A stretch of 64,000 bases of DNA from Sinotaia quadrata (taxonomy: Eukaryota; Mollusca; Gastropoda; Architaenioglossa; Viviparidae), in assembly GCA_028829895.1 (NCBI GenBank), contig CM054180.1:88289135-88353134 (forward strand). The letters are read 5' to 3'. Below the pieces are notes generated by a model, which searched no databases, was not told the origin of the DNA, and worked only from the letters and a program-made list of their open reading frames with translations. How positions within the stretch are numbered: the stretch's first letter is position 1; each line of letters starts with the position of its first letter. This document shows, one piece after another, positions 51,825 through 64,000 of this stretch. Both the position numbers and the translations under genes were made by a program.

Positions 51825-52062
51825 CTAGTTATTCTCAAGCCAGTAGACACAACAATTTCACTAGTTCTGAGTGCTTAGAGAGCTAGTTATTCTCAAGCCA
51901 GTAGACACAACAATTTCACTGCTTCTGAGTGCTTAGAGAGCAAGTTATTCTCAAGCCAGTAGACACAACAATTTCACTAGTTCTGAGTGCTTAGAGAGCT
52001 AGTTATTCTCAAGCCAGTAGACACAATTTCACTACTTCTGAGTGCTTAGAGAGCAAGTTTCG
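51825..52062. repeat. 58-bp tandem repeat, 4 copies
   Basis: Core 'tattctcaagccagtaga'. Each unit also holds ctcaagccag and gagtgctta. Confidence 0.94.
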
Positions 52063-52466
52063 CACACAACTCTCACGCTAGCAGCAAAGGTGAAAACAAC
52101 GCCGCAGTTCTGCTGAAGCCACAAGTATGCATCATTAGACGTCTATGAGTCTTGGCTCTGCTATTCGGTTTTCGTGTGTGTGTGCGTGTGCTTTTTTTTG
52201 TGGTGTTTTTTTAAGTCTCCCAGTTGCTACTCTAGTCCCGCGAAGCTGTCTGGCGTGGCGTGAGTATTTTTGGTCGCGGGTCTTCCGATGTTATGGCCTT
52301 GCAGAGCTCGGCATCTTGTCTTAGTTTGGTGCTAGCGTCTATTGGCATGGTAACGAGTATGGAAACCTATTTTCACCATGATTACTGTTTTGATTGTTCA
52401 TTTTCGTTTTGTTGTTTTGCATCCTTTTTGTTTTTGATTTTTTGTTGTTGTTTGTTTGTGTTTTTC
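52063..52466. other. Spacer with T/G-rich tracts
   Basis: No gene recognised. T-rich low-complexity tracts lie at 52190-52215 and 52390-52465. Confidence 0.5.
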
Positions 52467-52636
52467 TGACAATAAGCTGCAGTAAAAGAAGCCTCTGATA
52501 GATATTTATTAAATGGTTTATTTTGACAATAAGATGTAAAGAAGCCTTTGTCATCAAATTGCTTATAAAATGGTTACTTTGTGACAATAAGATGCAATAC
52601 AGAAGCCTCTGTCATCAAATTGTTTATAAAATGGTA
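52467..52636. repeat. About 57-bp tandem repeat, 3 copies
   Basis: Core 'gaagcctctgtcatcaaa', preceded by gacaataagatg. Confidence 0.88.
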
Positions 52637-52888
52637 TACATGGAAGGAGCATAAGTTCAGACTGACATATCTAGGTTCTGGCACTTTCCAAATTGTCTCA
52701 GAAATTGCGCTGAAAAAGGTTCTACTTGCTTACCGCCGAGAATGGCTCGATACTGGACTGAAATAAGAATTAATTGTTTACTTCTAACAGTACCTGAAAT
52801 AAATAAAAATTATTTACTGATGAGAGTGCCTCCACACTGGGGAGAAATAAGTACTAATTGATTTATACCTGTATTGCTGATAGTGTCA

Positions 52889-52936
52889 CGATATCCATCC
52901 ATCCATCCATCTATCAATACATCCATCCATCCATCC

Positions 52937-52972
<36 letters not shown>

Positions 52973-52973
52973 C
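52889..52973. repeat. Compound tetranucleotide repeat
   Basis: Runs of atcc, then gtct, then atct. Confidence 0.95.
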
Positions 52974-53489
52974 TGACAGAGTAAATTTGCATCTCCCTAT
53001 TTTAAATTAAAATTAAATTGCTAAATTGTCAGAGTGACCCGACCTTGGGCACTCCTTATGGTATTATTTTTGAAAGAGTCTGAATTGAAGTAAACAGTAC
53101 GAGGCAAGAAATCCTAAATTGCTGACATAATGTAAAAAAAAAAAAAGAGAGAATATGTTTTCTATTATCCAATGATTATTATTTACGAGAATGAGACCAG
53201 CCAATAGGCTGAGATTAAAATGTTATTTAACTGACTAGATGAAAGAGAATGGACTTAGAAACATTTAATGTATTTTTACTATTGATATGTTATAATTGTG
53301 TTTATATAGAGATGTACTACGTGAGTTGATTTTTATTTCTACAAATGTTTGAACTAAGCTGCACACATGTAGTGTGCTAACACTTGACATTGTTTGATGT
53401 GCTGTATTTATTTTTCCATGTGTGTATATTGGGCTAATAAATAATCTTGCAAGAGATTGTAAGTTGAGGACGGATTGAAGATAGAATGG
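52974..53489. other. AT-rich spacer
   Basis: No gene or array recognised. Confidence 0.5.
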
Positions 53490-53775
53490 AGTTAATGTTC
53501 ATAATGGAAGTAAATGCTAATTGTAATATCTGTCTATTGCTGATCATTTGCACTAAATGTTCCTAATGGAAGTAAATGCTAATTGTAATATCTGTCTATT
53601 GCCTATCATTTGCACTAAATGTTCCTAATGGAAGTAAATGCTAATTGTAATATTTGTCTATTGCTTATCATTTGCACTAAATATTCCTAATGGAGTACTA
53701 ATTGTAATATTTGTCTATTGTTGATCATTTGCACTAAATATCCCTAATGGAGTACTAATTGTAATATCTGAAAAT
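53490..53775. repeat. About 62-bp tandem repeat, about 5 copies
   Basis: Core 'aatggaagtaaatgctaa'. The last two copies are shortened by about 8-9 bases. Confidence 0.93.
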
Positions 53776-54010
53776 ATGAGATATATGAGAAAGCCTGTCT
53801 GTAGAAATCTCCCGTCTCAATTATGTAGACATGTCCTTATCTGATTACAATAAAATCGATCTGTAAAGATATGTCTTTCGATGATAAACATGCCTGTAAA
53901 GATCTTCTGTTTCAGTAGGTCAGAAGAGATCTGTAGAAATCTCCAGATTCATTAGGTCAGAAGAGATCTATAGATATCTCTCTCATGAGGTCAGGAGAGA
54001 TCTACATAAG
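53776..54010. repeat. Degenerate repeat around gatctgtagaaatctcc
   Basis: Several diverged copies with 'gtcagaagagatct'. Confidence 0.65.
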
Positions 54011-54449
54011 TTTCCGTGCTCATTACATGCAATAGAAGTATAAAGAACTTGATAATTTGTCTGATACAGCATAATGACATTGGGAACATTAGATAATGAG
54101 ATTGTCATCTGTGGAAAGCACGTGTTTCACGAAAACATGCAACGTCTGAAGGGGATTTCTGTCAATTTTAGCAATTCATCAGTTAATAAATATTTCAATC
54201 AATCAATTAATCAATCAAGCAAGCAAGCAATCAATTCATGAAACTGTCCTTGCGTTATAATAGCTCTCTTACTGTTGAAATAGGCTTCGTTTGACTGGCT
54301 TTAGATCTTTATGATACTGATGCAGATTGTCTTTATTATCCGCACATCGACTTCTCATCCATCCTATTTATTGTCAGACAATCATTTTGAGTGGTTCAGA
54401 GGAATCATGATTTGTTTGCTCAAAGGATTCATGACTTGTTTGTCTGAAG

Positions 54450-54504
54450 GAACCATGAAGACTTTATGTATACAATCTCTCTCTTTTCCATGAAGATTTT
54501 ATGT

Positions 54505-54560
<56 letters not shown>

Positions 54561-54614
54561 GAAGACTTTATGTATACAATCTCTCTCTCTCTCTTTTCCA
54601 TGAAGATTTTATGT

Positions 54615-54664
<50 letters not shown>

Positions 54665-54720
54665 GAAGACTTTATGTATACAATCTCTCTCTCTCCCCCC
54701 CATTAAGATTTCATTTATAC
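54450..54720. repeat. Compound minisatellite with (TC)n tracts
   Basis: Five copies of a unit holding 'atgaagattttatgtata' followed by variable (tc)n tracts of up to about 45 bases. Confidence 0.95.
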
Positions 54721-54884
54721 AATACCGCTCTCTGTTTTTCTTTCTCTTCCATGCATAGTTTACATATACAATACCTATGTCTTTCTTTTCTCTCCCTTTC
54801 CCCTTCTTTCTTGTCTCTTTCTTTCCTCTCCCTCCCCTCCCCAATCCAGATTTTACGTACGCAGGATTTCTCTTTCTCTCTCTT

Positions 54885-55050
54885 TCATGTAGACAGCGTA
54901 CAATCTACCCCCACCCACACACACTGTTTTATATAGACTGTGTACAATCTACCCGCCCACGCACGCACACACACACACAGACACACACAGACACACACAC
55001 ACATACACACACACACACACTGTTTTATGTAGACTGTACATTCTACCCCC
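54885..55050. repeat. (CA)n-bearing degenerate repeat
   Basis: Diverged copies of 'tagactgtgtacaatctac' separated by ca and cagaca tracts, with the main ca run at 54962-55021. Confidence 0.85.
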
Positions 55051-55399
55051 ACCACCTCTCTCTTTCTCTCGCACTATCTGCCATTAGGACTTTACGTACA
55101 CAATGTCCCACCTCTCCAACACTTTCATGAAAACTTCAAGTACAATAACCAACTAACTTTTCTCTTCTCTGCAAACTTTTCAAAGACAGAACATTCGCGT
55201 TCTTTTGTTCCAACAGACACGTAAAGTTAAACACATGCAGGAGCACTATAGCTACAAATTAAAGTGTATTATGTTACAAATTAACTGCTTTATAGTTACA
55301 CATTAACGTTATATAGATGTAATATATTTGTGAACTGACGATGAAGACAGAAACTAGAATCCCAGGCTAGATTCTAGGCTAGAATCCCTCCTACTACAC

Positions 55400-55700
55400 G
55401 GATTAACTTAATAAATAGCATTGTTAAGTTGAACGCCTATAGCCCACAAGATAGACCTTTATACATAGCATTGTTAAGTTGAACGCCTGTAGGCCACAAG
55501 ACAGACACTTTATAAATGGAGCATTGTCGACTGTAGGCCACAAGACAGACACTTTATAAATAGAGCATTGTCGACTGTAGGCCACAAGACAGACACTTTA
55601 TAAATAGAGCATTGTCGACTGTAGGCCACAAGACAGACACTTTATAAATAGAGCATTGTCGACTGTAGCCCACAAGATTGACACTTTATAAATAACACCG
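55400..55700. repeat. 44-bp tandem repeat, about 6 copies
   Basis: Core 'gccacaagacagacactt'. Middle copies are identical, edges are diverged. Confidence 0.94.
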
Positions 55701-55759
55701 TCGAGTTGAATGCATTTAGTCACGATTAATTTCACGCCTCCTTGGAGAAACCCTGTAGT

Positions 55760-56215
55760 GTTTCCGTTTAGTTATTCTAATTCCTGTTTCAACATTAGAA
55801 TACCTTAGCTGGGGATATTTTTTAGTTATTCTAATTCCTGTTTCAACATTAGAATACCTTAGCTGGGGATATTTTTTAGTTATTCTAATTCCTGTTTCAA
55901 CATTAGAATACCTTAGCTGGGGATATTTTTTAGTTATTCTAATTCCTGTTTCAACATTAGAATATTTAGCTGGGGATATTTTTTAGTTATTCTAATTCCG
56001 ATTTCAACATTAGATTAAGTAAGCCGGGGATTTGTTTTTAGTTATTCTAATTCTTATTTCAACATTATATTTATTAAAAGTAAGCCGGTATTTGTTTTTA
56101 GTTATTCTAATTCCTATTTCAACATTATATTTATTAAAAGTAAGCCTGTATTTGTTTTTAGTTATTCTAATTCCTATTTCAACATTAGATTAAGTAAGCC
56201 GGGGATTTGTTTTTA
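55760..56215. repeat. About 54-bp minisatellite, about 8 copies
   Basis: Core 'tagttattctaattcctg'. The first four copies are identical; later copies form a second class with taagcc(g/t)g. Confidence 0.95.
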
Positions 56216-56315
56216 GAAAAACTATGCTGCGCAAAGTAACAAGTGCCCCGTATGATTAATTACCAAGGACGAAGGTCATGAAGCTAAAGCTGCTACTTGG
56301 GGAAGGGGGAATGCA

Positions 56316-56530
56316 GCTTGTTGACCGGGTACATTATCGTCATGGGGAGCATGCAGTTTGAGGAGTGAGTGCATTATCGTCATGGGGAGCATGCAGTTTG
56401 AGGAGTGAGTGCATTATCGTCATGGGGAACATGCAGTTTGAGGAGTGAGTGCATTATCGTCATGGGGAACATGCAGCTTGCTGACCGAGTACATTTCTGT
56501 GATGGGGGACATGAAGTTAAACGTACAGTT
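56316..56530. repeat. 40-bp tandem repeat, about 4-5 copies
   Basis: Core 'attatcgtcatggggagc', plus gcatgcagtttgagg. Confidence 0.93.
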
Positions 56531-56804
56531 TGATGGCCGATAAATCATTCATTAGGAGGATATGCATTTAAAGGTACAACTAATAACAACCAATTTAAAA
56601 GAAACAATAAATATGTAAGCTGTCTACATTAAATAGTTTTAAAATTACCTTTAGCTGCTCCTTATTATTTACCATAGGTTAGTGACGAATCATTCTCACA
56701 GCATATTGTTCAGCCAAGACTCACGTTTACAGCATGGATATCAGACATTACTCTTACATAGAGGTTCCAGACAAGAATCTCTCCTCCTACACAGATTCAA
56801 GACT

Positions 56805-57255
56805 AGAATCATTCTTTAAAAAAAGCCCCGGATATAAATATCACTTTTACAACATGGACCCAGACTAGAATCATTTTTACAACTATTAAAATCACTTTTA
56901 TAGCATGGAGCCATGGACCACTATTAAAACCATTTTTACAACATGGGTAACTATTAAAATCACTTTTACAAAATGGATCGCTATTATAATCACTTTTACA
57001 ACACGGATCCCTTTTTAAATCACATGTACAAAATGGTTCCCAGACTATAATCACTTTTACACCATTGATCCTAGACTATAATCACTTTTACAACATTGAT
57101 CCTAGACTAGAATCACTTTTACAACATTGATCCTAGGCTAAAATTACTTTTACAACATTGATCCTAGGCTAAAATTACTTTTACAACATCGATCCTAGGC
57201 TAAAATTACTTTTACAACATTGATCCTAGGCTAAAATTACTTGCACAGTATGCAT
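56805..57255. repeat. About 31-bp minisatellite, about 13 copies
   Basis: Core 'aatcacttttacaacatt', followed by gatccta. More homogeneous toward the right. Confidence 0.93.
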
Positions 57256-57444
57256 CCTATGCAGATCACTATAGGTTAGCCATCCAGGAACCCGCCAAAA
57301 TGATCAACCCACTTAAGAAACTAAAGTCGAATCTAGTAGTGACATAAAATCCACTGACATTTCTAGTCTGTGCAACCTATGTATCATTAAAATACACATG
57401 ATAAAAACCACAAATGATGGCTATTTTTTAAATATAATGCAATA

Positions 57445-57575
57445 CTGTTATGGCATTACAAAGATATCCATCTTTATACACTGCACTATGTTATGGCATT
57501 ACAAAGATATCCATCTTTATACACTGCACTATATTATGGCATTACAAAGATATCCATCTTTATACACTGCACTAT
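57445..57575. repeat. 43-bp tandem repeat, 3 copies
   Basis: Core 'ggcattacaaagatatcc', nearly perfect. Confidence 0.95.
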
Positions 57576-58371
57576 GACATGGGACATCAAATGATGGCAA
57601 GCCGCAAAAACTACGTTTTCAAAACATTATGTTACTTTTAATTAATTAAGCTATTTATCTTGTTGCTCAACTAATCTTACAAATCCATAGCCAAAAGAGC
57701 AGTCTTTAATATATTAGATGCAAAAATCAGCTTTAATGTTTGAAGTAGAGAATCTAAAGTATATTTAAATGTTTGTGGGGAAAAGTGAAATTTATATGTA
57801 ATGGTGCAGAGAATATTACGCATACGTTTTCTTTAAAGAGATGTTGATTACTTTTATACAATGTCCTATAATCGCTGTACCTATCCACTCCTAAAATAAA
57901 AATAAAATAAAAACGGCCACGTTAAACTAGCGTCTTAAAATTAAAAAAAATTAATCAGCTCACACAAAACTATTTAAAGTGCTAAAAATAACTTCCGTCA
58001 TTCCAGTCTTTGTAGAACTATCGCCATTCCAAAAGTCTGCAATATGTTGTAAATGTAACAAAGCTCCTAGAAAAATCTGTTAGCTGTAAATGAGGTGTAA
58101 ACTATCAGTTGATCAAGCAGTTCTACAAAAATCAATGTTTAGCTGTAAATGTAGCATACCTAACAATTGATTAATTAGACTTTATACGTTTAAGCTTAAA
58201 CTGGAGATGTTTGCATTTCTGATCAAACTTGTCTACACAAATCTATTTTTAGCTATCAACTAACCAAGCAGGCCTTCAAGTCTTACCTTTAACTGTATGT
58301 AGCTGCTAGTGTAACATAACTGTCAGCTAGCCAAGCCTGACAGCAGATGTCTACTTTGAGTGTAAATATAT
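57576..58371. other. AT-rich spacer
   Basis: Loose repetition of 'agctgtaaatg' and 'ctatcagttgac' from about 58070 on. No gene recognised. Confidence 0.5.
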
Positions 58372-58490
58372 CATAGCTATCAGATGACAAATTAGGATTA
58401 CAAAAGTCTACAATTAGTTATAAACATCATAGTTATCAGATGACAAATTAGGATTACAAAAGTCTACAATTAGCTATAAATATAATGCAG
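58372..58490. repeat. About 54-bp tandem duplication
   Basis: Two near-identical copies with 'agatgacaaattaggatt'. Confidence 0.92.
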
Positions 58491-58572
58491 CCATCAGTTG
58501 ACCAATCGAGCCTACAGGTGTTGAAAAACACTAACTAGGGAGCCATGTTCCTGAGTGAGAGTGAACAAAGTT

Positions 58573-58738
<166 letters not shown>

Positions 58739-59689
58739 AACATGGTCTGATCCTTATTTTATAATTTGTCTATGTTGTAACTGTTTAATAACTACATATT
58801 TATAAACCCTACAGTAACAAGTGTTTAACTGTTAACATTTATTAAATGACACCTGCTCTATGGAATTAATAATAATTGCAATAACAATGATGATAGTAGA
58901 AAGGGAGAGGGAGGAGGAGAGAATGAATGCCAAAAGACAACAATTTGCTAACGAAGGCAAAAACCTTGCCTTGCGAAATCACCATGCTCTCAGTACAGGT
59001 AGAACCGTTTGCTAAGAATTTATATCCACTGACCCACCATGCACACAGTACTGGCACACCCTTTTGCTGAAAATAACAGCCGCTGCCAACCCATCAGTGC
59101 CGGCCGTGGTTATCTGCACACAGCTATGTCGGCACCAAATGTTAGTACCACCTTCCGAAGTTCAGCGAACTCTTGTAAAGCCCTAGCTTAGTGATTCATT
59201 GACAACCGCCAGTATCAAATTAGTGGTAAATGTAACAACCGATTAAATGACAACAACCATTACTATTACGTCAGTATAAATCTGTTTCAAATGTAATAGT
59301 CCTATAAGTGATTAACTTACAACCTCTATCACTATTACGTTATTATAAATTAGTGTTATACATACCAGTCCTATGTGAACAATAATGCCTGAAGCACTTG
59401 CAAATAACAGTGACTTTCTTCACTCATTATCATATTAAATTTAGTGGATCGTCATTATGAATAATTTTAAAATTCATCTATACATATTTTTCAGCTTATC
59501 ATATCCTAAGCTATCTTGACCTTGTAATTGGGAACTCTGAGATAAACCCATCAGCCTATATCTCAGCCTTCCGCAACATTTTTACCATGGAGGAAATAAT
59601 TTTGAAATATTTTTCAGGTCCCAGGCAGCCCCTCAAAGGCTCCTGCATTACTCTATGTACGATATTTATTTTTTCAATCACGATCTATC
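58739..59689. other. Spacer
   Basis: A 63-codon minus frame at 58866-59057 has no support. Short 'accactattacgt' type duplications lie at 59250-59340. No gene is called. Confidence 0.45.
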
Positions 59690-60720
59690 GCACAGGCCTT
59701 CTATAACTCTATCAGTTTATCATATCTATAGGCGTATTTATAACTCTATGAGTATCATATATCTATGTCCCTACTATAATTTTACCATATGTCTAAAGGC
59801 CTACTATAACTCTATGAATATCATATATCTATAGCCCTACTATAATTCTATCGTATGTCTAAAGGCCTACTATAACTCTATGAGTATCATATGTCTATAA
59901 GCCTACTATAACTCTATGTCTAACATATGTCTATAGCCCTACTATAACTATCAGTCTGTCTTGTCTATAAACTTACTATAACTTTATCAATCTATCATAT
60001 ATCTATAGGCCTGCTATAACTCTACGAGTATATCATATGCCTATCGGCCTACTGTAACCATAAAAATAGGCCTAATATAACTATAAGTCTATACGCCTAC
60101 TCTAACTACCAGTCTATTAGTCTATCATTTGTCTATAGATCTACTATAACTATCAATCTATAATGTCTGTAGGCCTAAAATAATTCTATTAGTCTATCAT
60201 ATGTCTATAGGCATACTATAAATATCAGTCTATCATATGTCTATAGACCTACTATAACTATCAGTCTATAATATGGATCTAGACCTACTATAACTCTATC
60301 AGTCTATTCTATGGATCTATGCCTACAATAACTGTCTCAGCATATTATATGGTTCTTTGCCTATTATAACTTTATCAGTCTATCATATGGCTCAAGGCCT
60401 ACTATAAGTGTATATGGCTCAAGGCCTACTATAAGTGTATCAGCATATTATATGGCTCTAGACCTATTATAACTCTCAGTCTGTCATATGGATCTAGGCC
60501 TATAATGTCTCAGCATATCATATGGCTCTAGGCCTACAATAACTGTATAAGCCTATCTTATGGCTCAAGGCCTACAGTATCTGTATCAGCCTATCATACG
60601 GTTCATGGCTTACTATAACTCTATCAGTCTATTAAATGACTCTAAGCCTACAATAAGTGTATCAGCCTATCAATAGGCTTGCTGTAACAGTAGGCCTACT
60701 ACAACTCTATCGGCTACCCT
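59690..60720. repeat. About 35-40-bp minisatellite, about 27 degenerate copies
   Basis: Core 'ggcctactataactctat' followed by cagtctatcatatgtctata. Highly diverged with variable spacing, the longest array in the window. Confidence 0.9.
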
Positions 60721-61134
60721 AATGCCTACTATGACGTTATTCTGTTCAGCACGAGTGACCAGCTACAAGCTGTTAACTAAACTCTGATCACACAAACTAG
60801 GAGTGGAAAAATAGCTAGGTATGGAAAGGTAGTTTTATATTAGAAATTTATTTTTTCAACCTGTGAAAGCGAACAAAAATAGATATTGAATGGACAGGCA
60901 TACAAACTAATGCAAACATCTACCCCAAATGAAATGAAACGGCAAGGTAGAAATCTCTCTTCAAAAACTAGTTTTTGACTGTTTGGATTCTAATTATGTA
61001 ACTTTAGTATTGACTCATTTCAAAGCTCATGACGGTGATATGGTGCTACAACCAGTGCAGGCTACCATATACCTAGCTACACTCTTCAAAGACGGGATAA
61101 AAAATATATCTGCGAATACTGACTTAGTCTAGTA
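60721..61134. other. Spacer
   Basis: No gene or repeat recognised. Confidence 0.5.
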
Positions 61135-61332
61135 CAGGAGTCACCAACCTTTGTGATACTGAGAACTACTTCATGTGTACTGAGTCATACGAAGGGCTAC
61201 CAGTTTGATACACACTTCTAGTTTGCCTTTAAACATTATTAATAATGTGAAGACTTAGAAAAGGCCTGCGGGCGACTCATGTGGTCTTTACGGGCGACCT
61301 GGTGCCCACGGGCACCGTGTTGGTGACCCCTG
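61135..61332. mobile_element. hAT-type MITE, 198 bp
   Basis: TIRs CAGGAGTCACCAAC and, read inward from the right end, CAGGGGTCACCAAC. Both ends are flanked by a perfect 8-bp duplication gtctagta (61127-61134 and 61333-61340), the hAT signature. It shares an exact inverted 18-mer (61177-61194) and a gcctgcgggcgac block with the element at 16695-16919, so both belong to one family. It has no coding capacity. Confidence 0.92.
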
Positions 61333-61429
61333 GTCTAGTAATTGAGACACTTTGCAGGCCACGATTACTAATGGCTTGTCTGTAAAGAGAAATATGAGGG
61401 TCTAGCAGTTTAGTGCGTTAGACAAGACA

Positions 61430-61622
61430 ATACAGTACGTCACTCCACCCTGTATGATAGACATGACAATACAGGTACGTCACTCCACCCTGTATGATAG
61501 ACGACAATACAGGTACGTCACTCCACCCTGTATGATAGACATGACAATACAGGTATTCACTCCACCATGTATGATAGACATGACAATACAGGTATTCACT
61601 CCACCCTGTATGATATGCTGCA
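61430..61622. repeat. 40-bp tandem repeat with internal inverted repeat, about 5 copies
   Basis: Core 'cactccaccctgtatgat'. Each unit contains atacagg and cctgtat as short inverted arms. Confidence 0.94.
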
Positions 61623-62054
61623 TTCTCCAAGGTTGAATTAACCATAATTGAAAATAGAACATCTGTTTTCATTTTCATTTAGACTCTCTATCTCGCATGT
61701 GGATCACCATTGGCTAGCCTATGGATTTTAGAAAGGTTCTATATCTACATTTTGTACGGGTTTCGCCAAACAAAATACATAGGAAGTGTAAATACAGTTC
61801 ACGTATTTTCTAATATGTAATCACCCTACTGTATACTTTGGCACAGGTCAATTTGCATTAATTAGTGTCGCTCACTAATCGAATGTTATAGTTTAAATAG
61901 TGGATTACAGGTCATTGTGGAGAGTATAATATCGTGAATATAATACAATTTGTATGCAACAGTGTGTATTGTATTGCAAACCAAGCTGAAGAGACCGTAG
62001 CAGTACTTAGTATTATATAAGGAATGTGTCAAAACTATTATTAACTCTAGTTTG
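61623..62054. other. Spacer
   Basis: No gene or repeat recognised. Confidence 0.5.
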
Positions 62055-62297
62055 TGTTCAGTATTGTACTTAGGAACGTGGCAAAGCTATTATTAGTTTT
62101 ATTCAGAGTTCAGTATTGTAGACAGGAATGCTGGCTAAAGCTATTATTAGTTTTATTCAGAGTTCAGTATTGTAGACAGGAATGCTGGCTAAAGCTATTA
62201 TTAGTTTTATTCAGAGTTCAGTATTGTAGACAGGAATGCTGGCTAAAGCTATTATTAGTTTTATTCAGAGTTCAGTATTGTAGACAGGAATGCTGCC
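62055..62297. repeat. 54-bp tandem repeat, about 4.5 copies
   Basis: Core 'gacaggaatgctggctaa'. Nearly identical copies; the multiple-of-three unit makes an artefactual frame. Confidence 0.95.
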
Positions 62298-62344
62298 CAA
62301 AAATATTAAGATATGACACTCTATACAGACTTGCTGCGGAGAGT

Positions 62345-64000
62345 AATGCTTTTTTTTCTTTTTAAATATTGTCCTATTGTTCTCTGCTAATCTTACTGTA
62401 TTGCTCAGTTTCAGTTCTGTCCACTCGGAGATATCCTTCCATCTTTTCTTCTGTCTTCCTCTCCTTCGCCCTACTTGCACAGTACCTTGCATGATTGTCT
62501 TGGCAAGCCCTGTTGATCGTGTGACATGTCCATACCATTTCATTTTTTCACAATGGCCAATAGCTCTTCATAGGGCCCAATGGCTTGCCTAATTATGTTT
62601 CCCATTTCCACATTTGTGACATGATCTCTATACGAAATACCAAGCAGCCTTAGAAGGCATCTTATTTCAGTGGATTGTATCCTCCTTTTGAGATCCGCTG
62701 TGATGGTATATGACTCAGAGGCATATAAAAACACAGATACGACCAAGAAGCGCATCAGTCTGATCTTTTAGCTGACTGTTTCTGTCTTTCTAAACTGTGT
62801 TCAGCCTTGCCATTGCTGATATCGTCAGCGCAATCCTGGACAATATTTCATGTTTTGATCCCTCGTCTGTCACGATAGCTTCTAGGTACTTGAATTTATT
62901 AACTATTTCCAGTTTCTGATCACCAATCATGATGTCATTGTCAATGTCAATGGTGTTGTTGGTTATCAATTTGGTCTTCTCTGCACTGATTTCCATACCA
63001 AAAGCAGTAGCTGTCATGTCCAGTTTTGCCACCAAGTGAGCTAGCTCCTCATTTCCTGCAAGGCCATCGATGTCATTGGCCAAGCGTAAGTTCGTTATTG
63101 TTCTGCCTCCAATACTGACAGTTCCTTCATGGTCTTCCAGAGCATCTGTCATGATTCTTTCAATGAAGATGTTGAAAATAATAGGTGAAAGTAAGCAGCC
63201 TTTTCTGACTCCCATTGTTGTCCTGAACCAATCTCCTAATTGGACGTTGAAGCAGACTGCGCTGATGGCCTTGCTGTAAAGGCTTTCTATGACTTTGATC
63301 AGGTTGGCATTGATGTTGTACAGCTTCATGGTGGACCAAAGGGCTGCATGCCATACTCTGTTGAACGCCTTCTTAAACTCTATAAAGACATGATAAAGGT
63401 CTTGTTGGTGCTGGAGATACTTCTCACAGAGCAGTCTCAGGTTAAAAATCTATTCAGTTGTGTTTCGCCCTGGTCTGAAGCCTGCATGTTCTTCAGCTCT
63501 GATTTCTTCTGCGTGCGGCTTCAGTCTTTTTAATATGATCTTTAGCATGACTTTGCTTGAGTGGCATATAAGACTTATCATATGATAGTTCTGACACTGC
63601 TGCAAATTGCTTTTTTTGGGAGCGTTATTATGAGTGACTGAGTCCATGGTGTTGGCCATTTCCCTGTCTGTCAGATCTTATTGCAGATTGTTAGTAGGGT
63701 GCTTATTATGGCATCTCCCCTTCTTGGACTAGTTCTGCAGGGATGTTGTCTATGCCTTCCCCCTTTTCAATGATTTCACTGCATCTCTACTTCATTTCGG
63801 AGGTTGGGGTAGTTGTTAGTGTTGGTCACTGGTGGGGTGTTGAGTACGTGTGGGCACCTGTAGGTCTGTGGTTTAATAGGTCTGAGCAGTATTCTGTTGA
63901 TCTCTTAAGAATGCCTTGATCTTCTGTAAGACAATTCCCTCCACTATCTTGAATGGTGGAGGAGTGTACTTGCTTTACACTGGTCAGATCTTTCACCAGT
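62345..64000 (-). pseudogene. Decayed non-LTR retrotransposon, reverse transcriptase 3' part (runs off the right edge)
   Basis: The minus-strand fragments read in order as the linker (63660-64000), the RT fingers/palm (63659-62790), the C-terminal thumb region (62755-62540, with SVFLYASESYTI, LLGISYRDHVTN) and the tail (62543 leftward, KWYGHVTRSTGLAKTI, GRRRGRQKKRW). The frame from 63659 to 62790 is interrupted by one TAG near 63450. A stop at about 62790, a frameshift by 62755 and another near 62545 break the rest. Catalytic positions are altered: FIEFKKAFN where the family has Asp, and LANDID in place of the usual Asp-Asp box. It ends in an A-rich stretch near 62345-62365, as expected for a LINE 3' end. 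The element's clade cannot be set from this. It is not functional. Confidence 0.92.

Overview
The window is AT-rich eukaryotic nuclear DNA, most likely from a mollusc. That inference rests on a 376-residue Met-Cys-Asp-Asp-Glu type cytoplasmic actin, AT-rich introns with GT-AG splice sites, very dense minisatellites, hAT-type MITEs, a decayed non-LTR retrotransposon and a large Ty3/gypsy element. No species can be named from the sequence alone.

Layout. Positions 1-8.6 kb are mostly AT-rich and non-coding. They hold three phase-compatible putative exons of an unidentified minus-strand gene (758-2693), a degenerate minisatellite, and two small hAT-type elements with TIRs and 8-bp target duplications. 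From 8.68 to 15.0 kb lies a complete plus-strand gene for ribosomal protein eL28 (RPL28): a tiny non-coding exon with a TOP-like start, four coding exons encoding 136 residues, and a polyadenylation signal. Its third coding intron carries a 398-bp tandem duplication. From 15.1 to 24.7 kb there are no convincing genes, one MITE, and many short tandem arrays, including a 45-bp array repeating TTACGTCA and a 36-bp array repeating an inverted CCAAT motif about 12 times.

From 24,731 to 33,006 lies a complete minus-strand LTR retrotransposon. Its two 1,545-bp LTRs look identical, it has 5-bp GCCAT target duplications, a PPT, a candidate PBS, and one intact 1,447-codon gag-pol ORF. The pol order is protease, integrase, reverse transcriptase, RNase H. 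This is the Ty1/copia-like order found in the Gmr1-like group of Ty3/gypsy elements. It inserted into a minisatellite, whose halves flank it.

From 38.6 to 43.3 kb lies a minus-strand actin gene with two coding exons joined at the conserved codon 41/42 position, a CArG/TATA-type promoter, and a 3'UTR with a polyadenylation signal. The 3' splice site of its intron sits at the end of a 38-bp array that repeats the acceptor about five times.

From 44 to 62.3 kb the sequence is an almost continuous mosaic of more than 20 unrelated tandem arrays (units 4 to 62 bp), broken by one hAT-type MITE at 61.1 kb. From about 62.35 kb to the right edge lies the minus-strand 3' part of a decayed non-LTR retrotransposon whose reverse transcriptase has stops, frameshifts and altered catalytic residues.

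The two certain host genes are unrelated housekeeping genes (60S ribosome, cytoskeleton). The rest is repeat biology. Array boundaries are read by eye and are accurate to roughly 10-20 bases.
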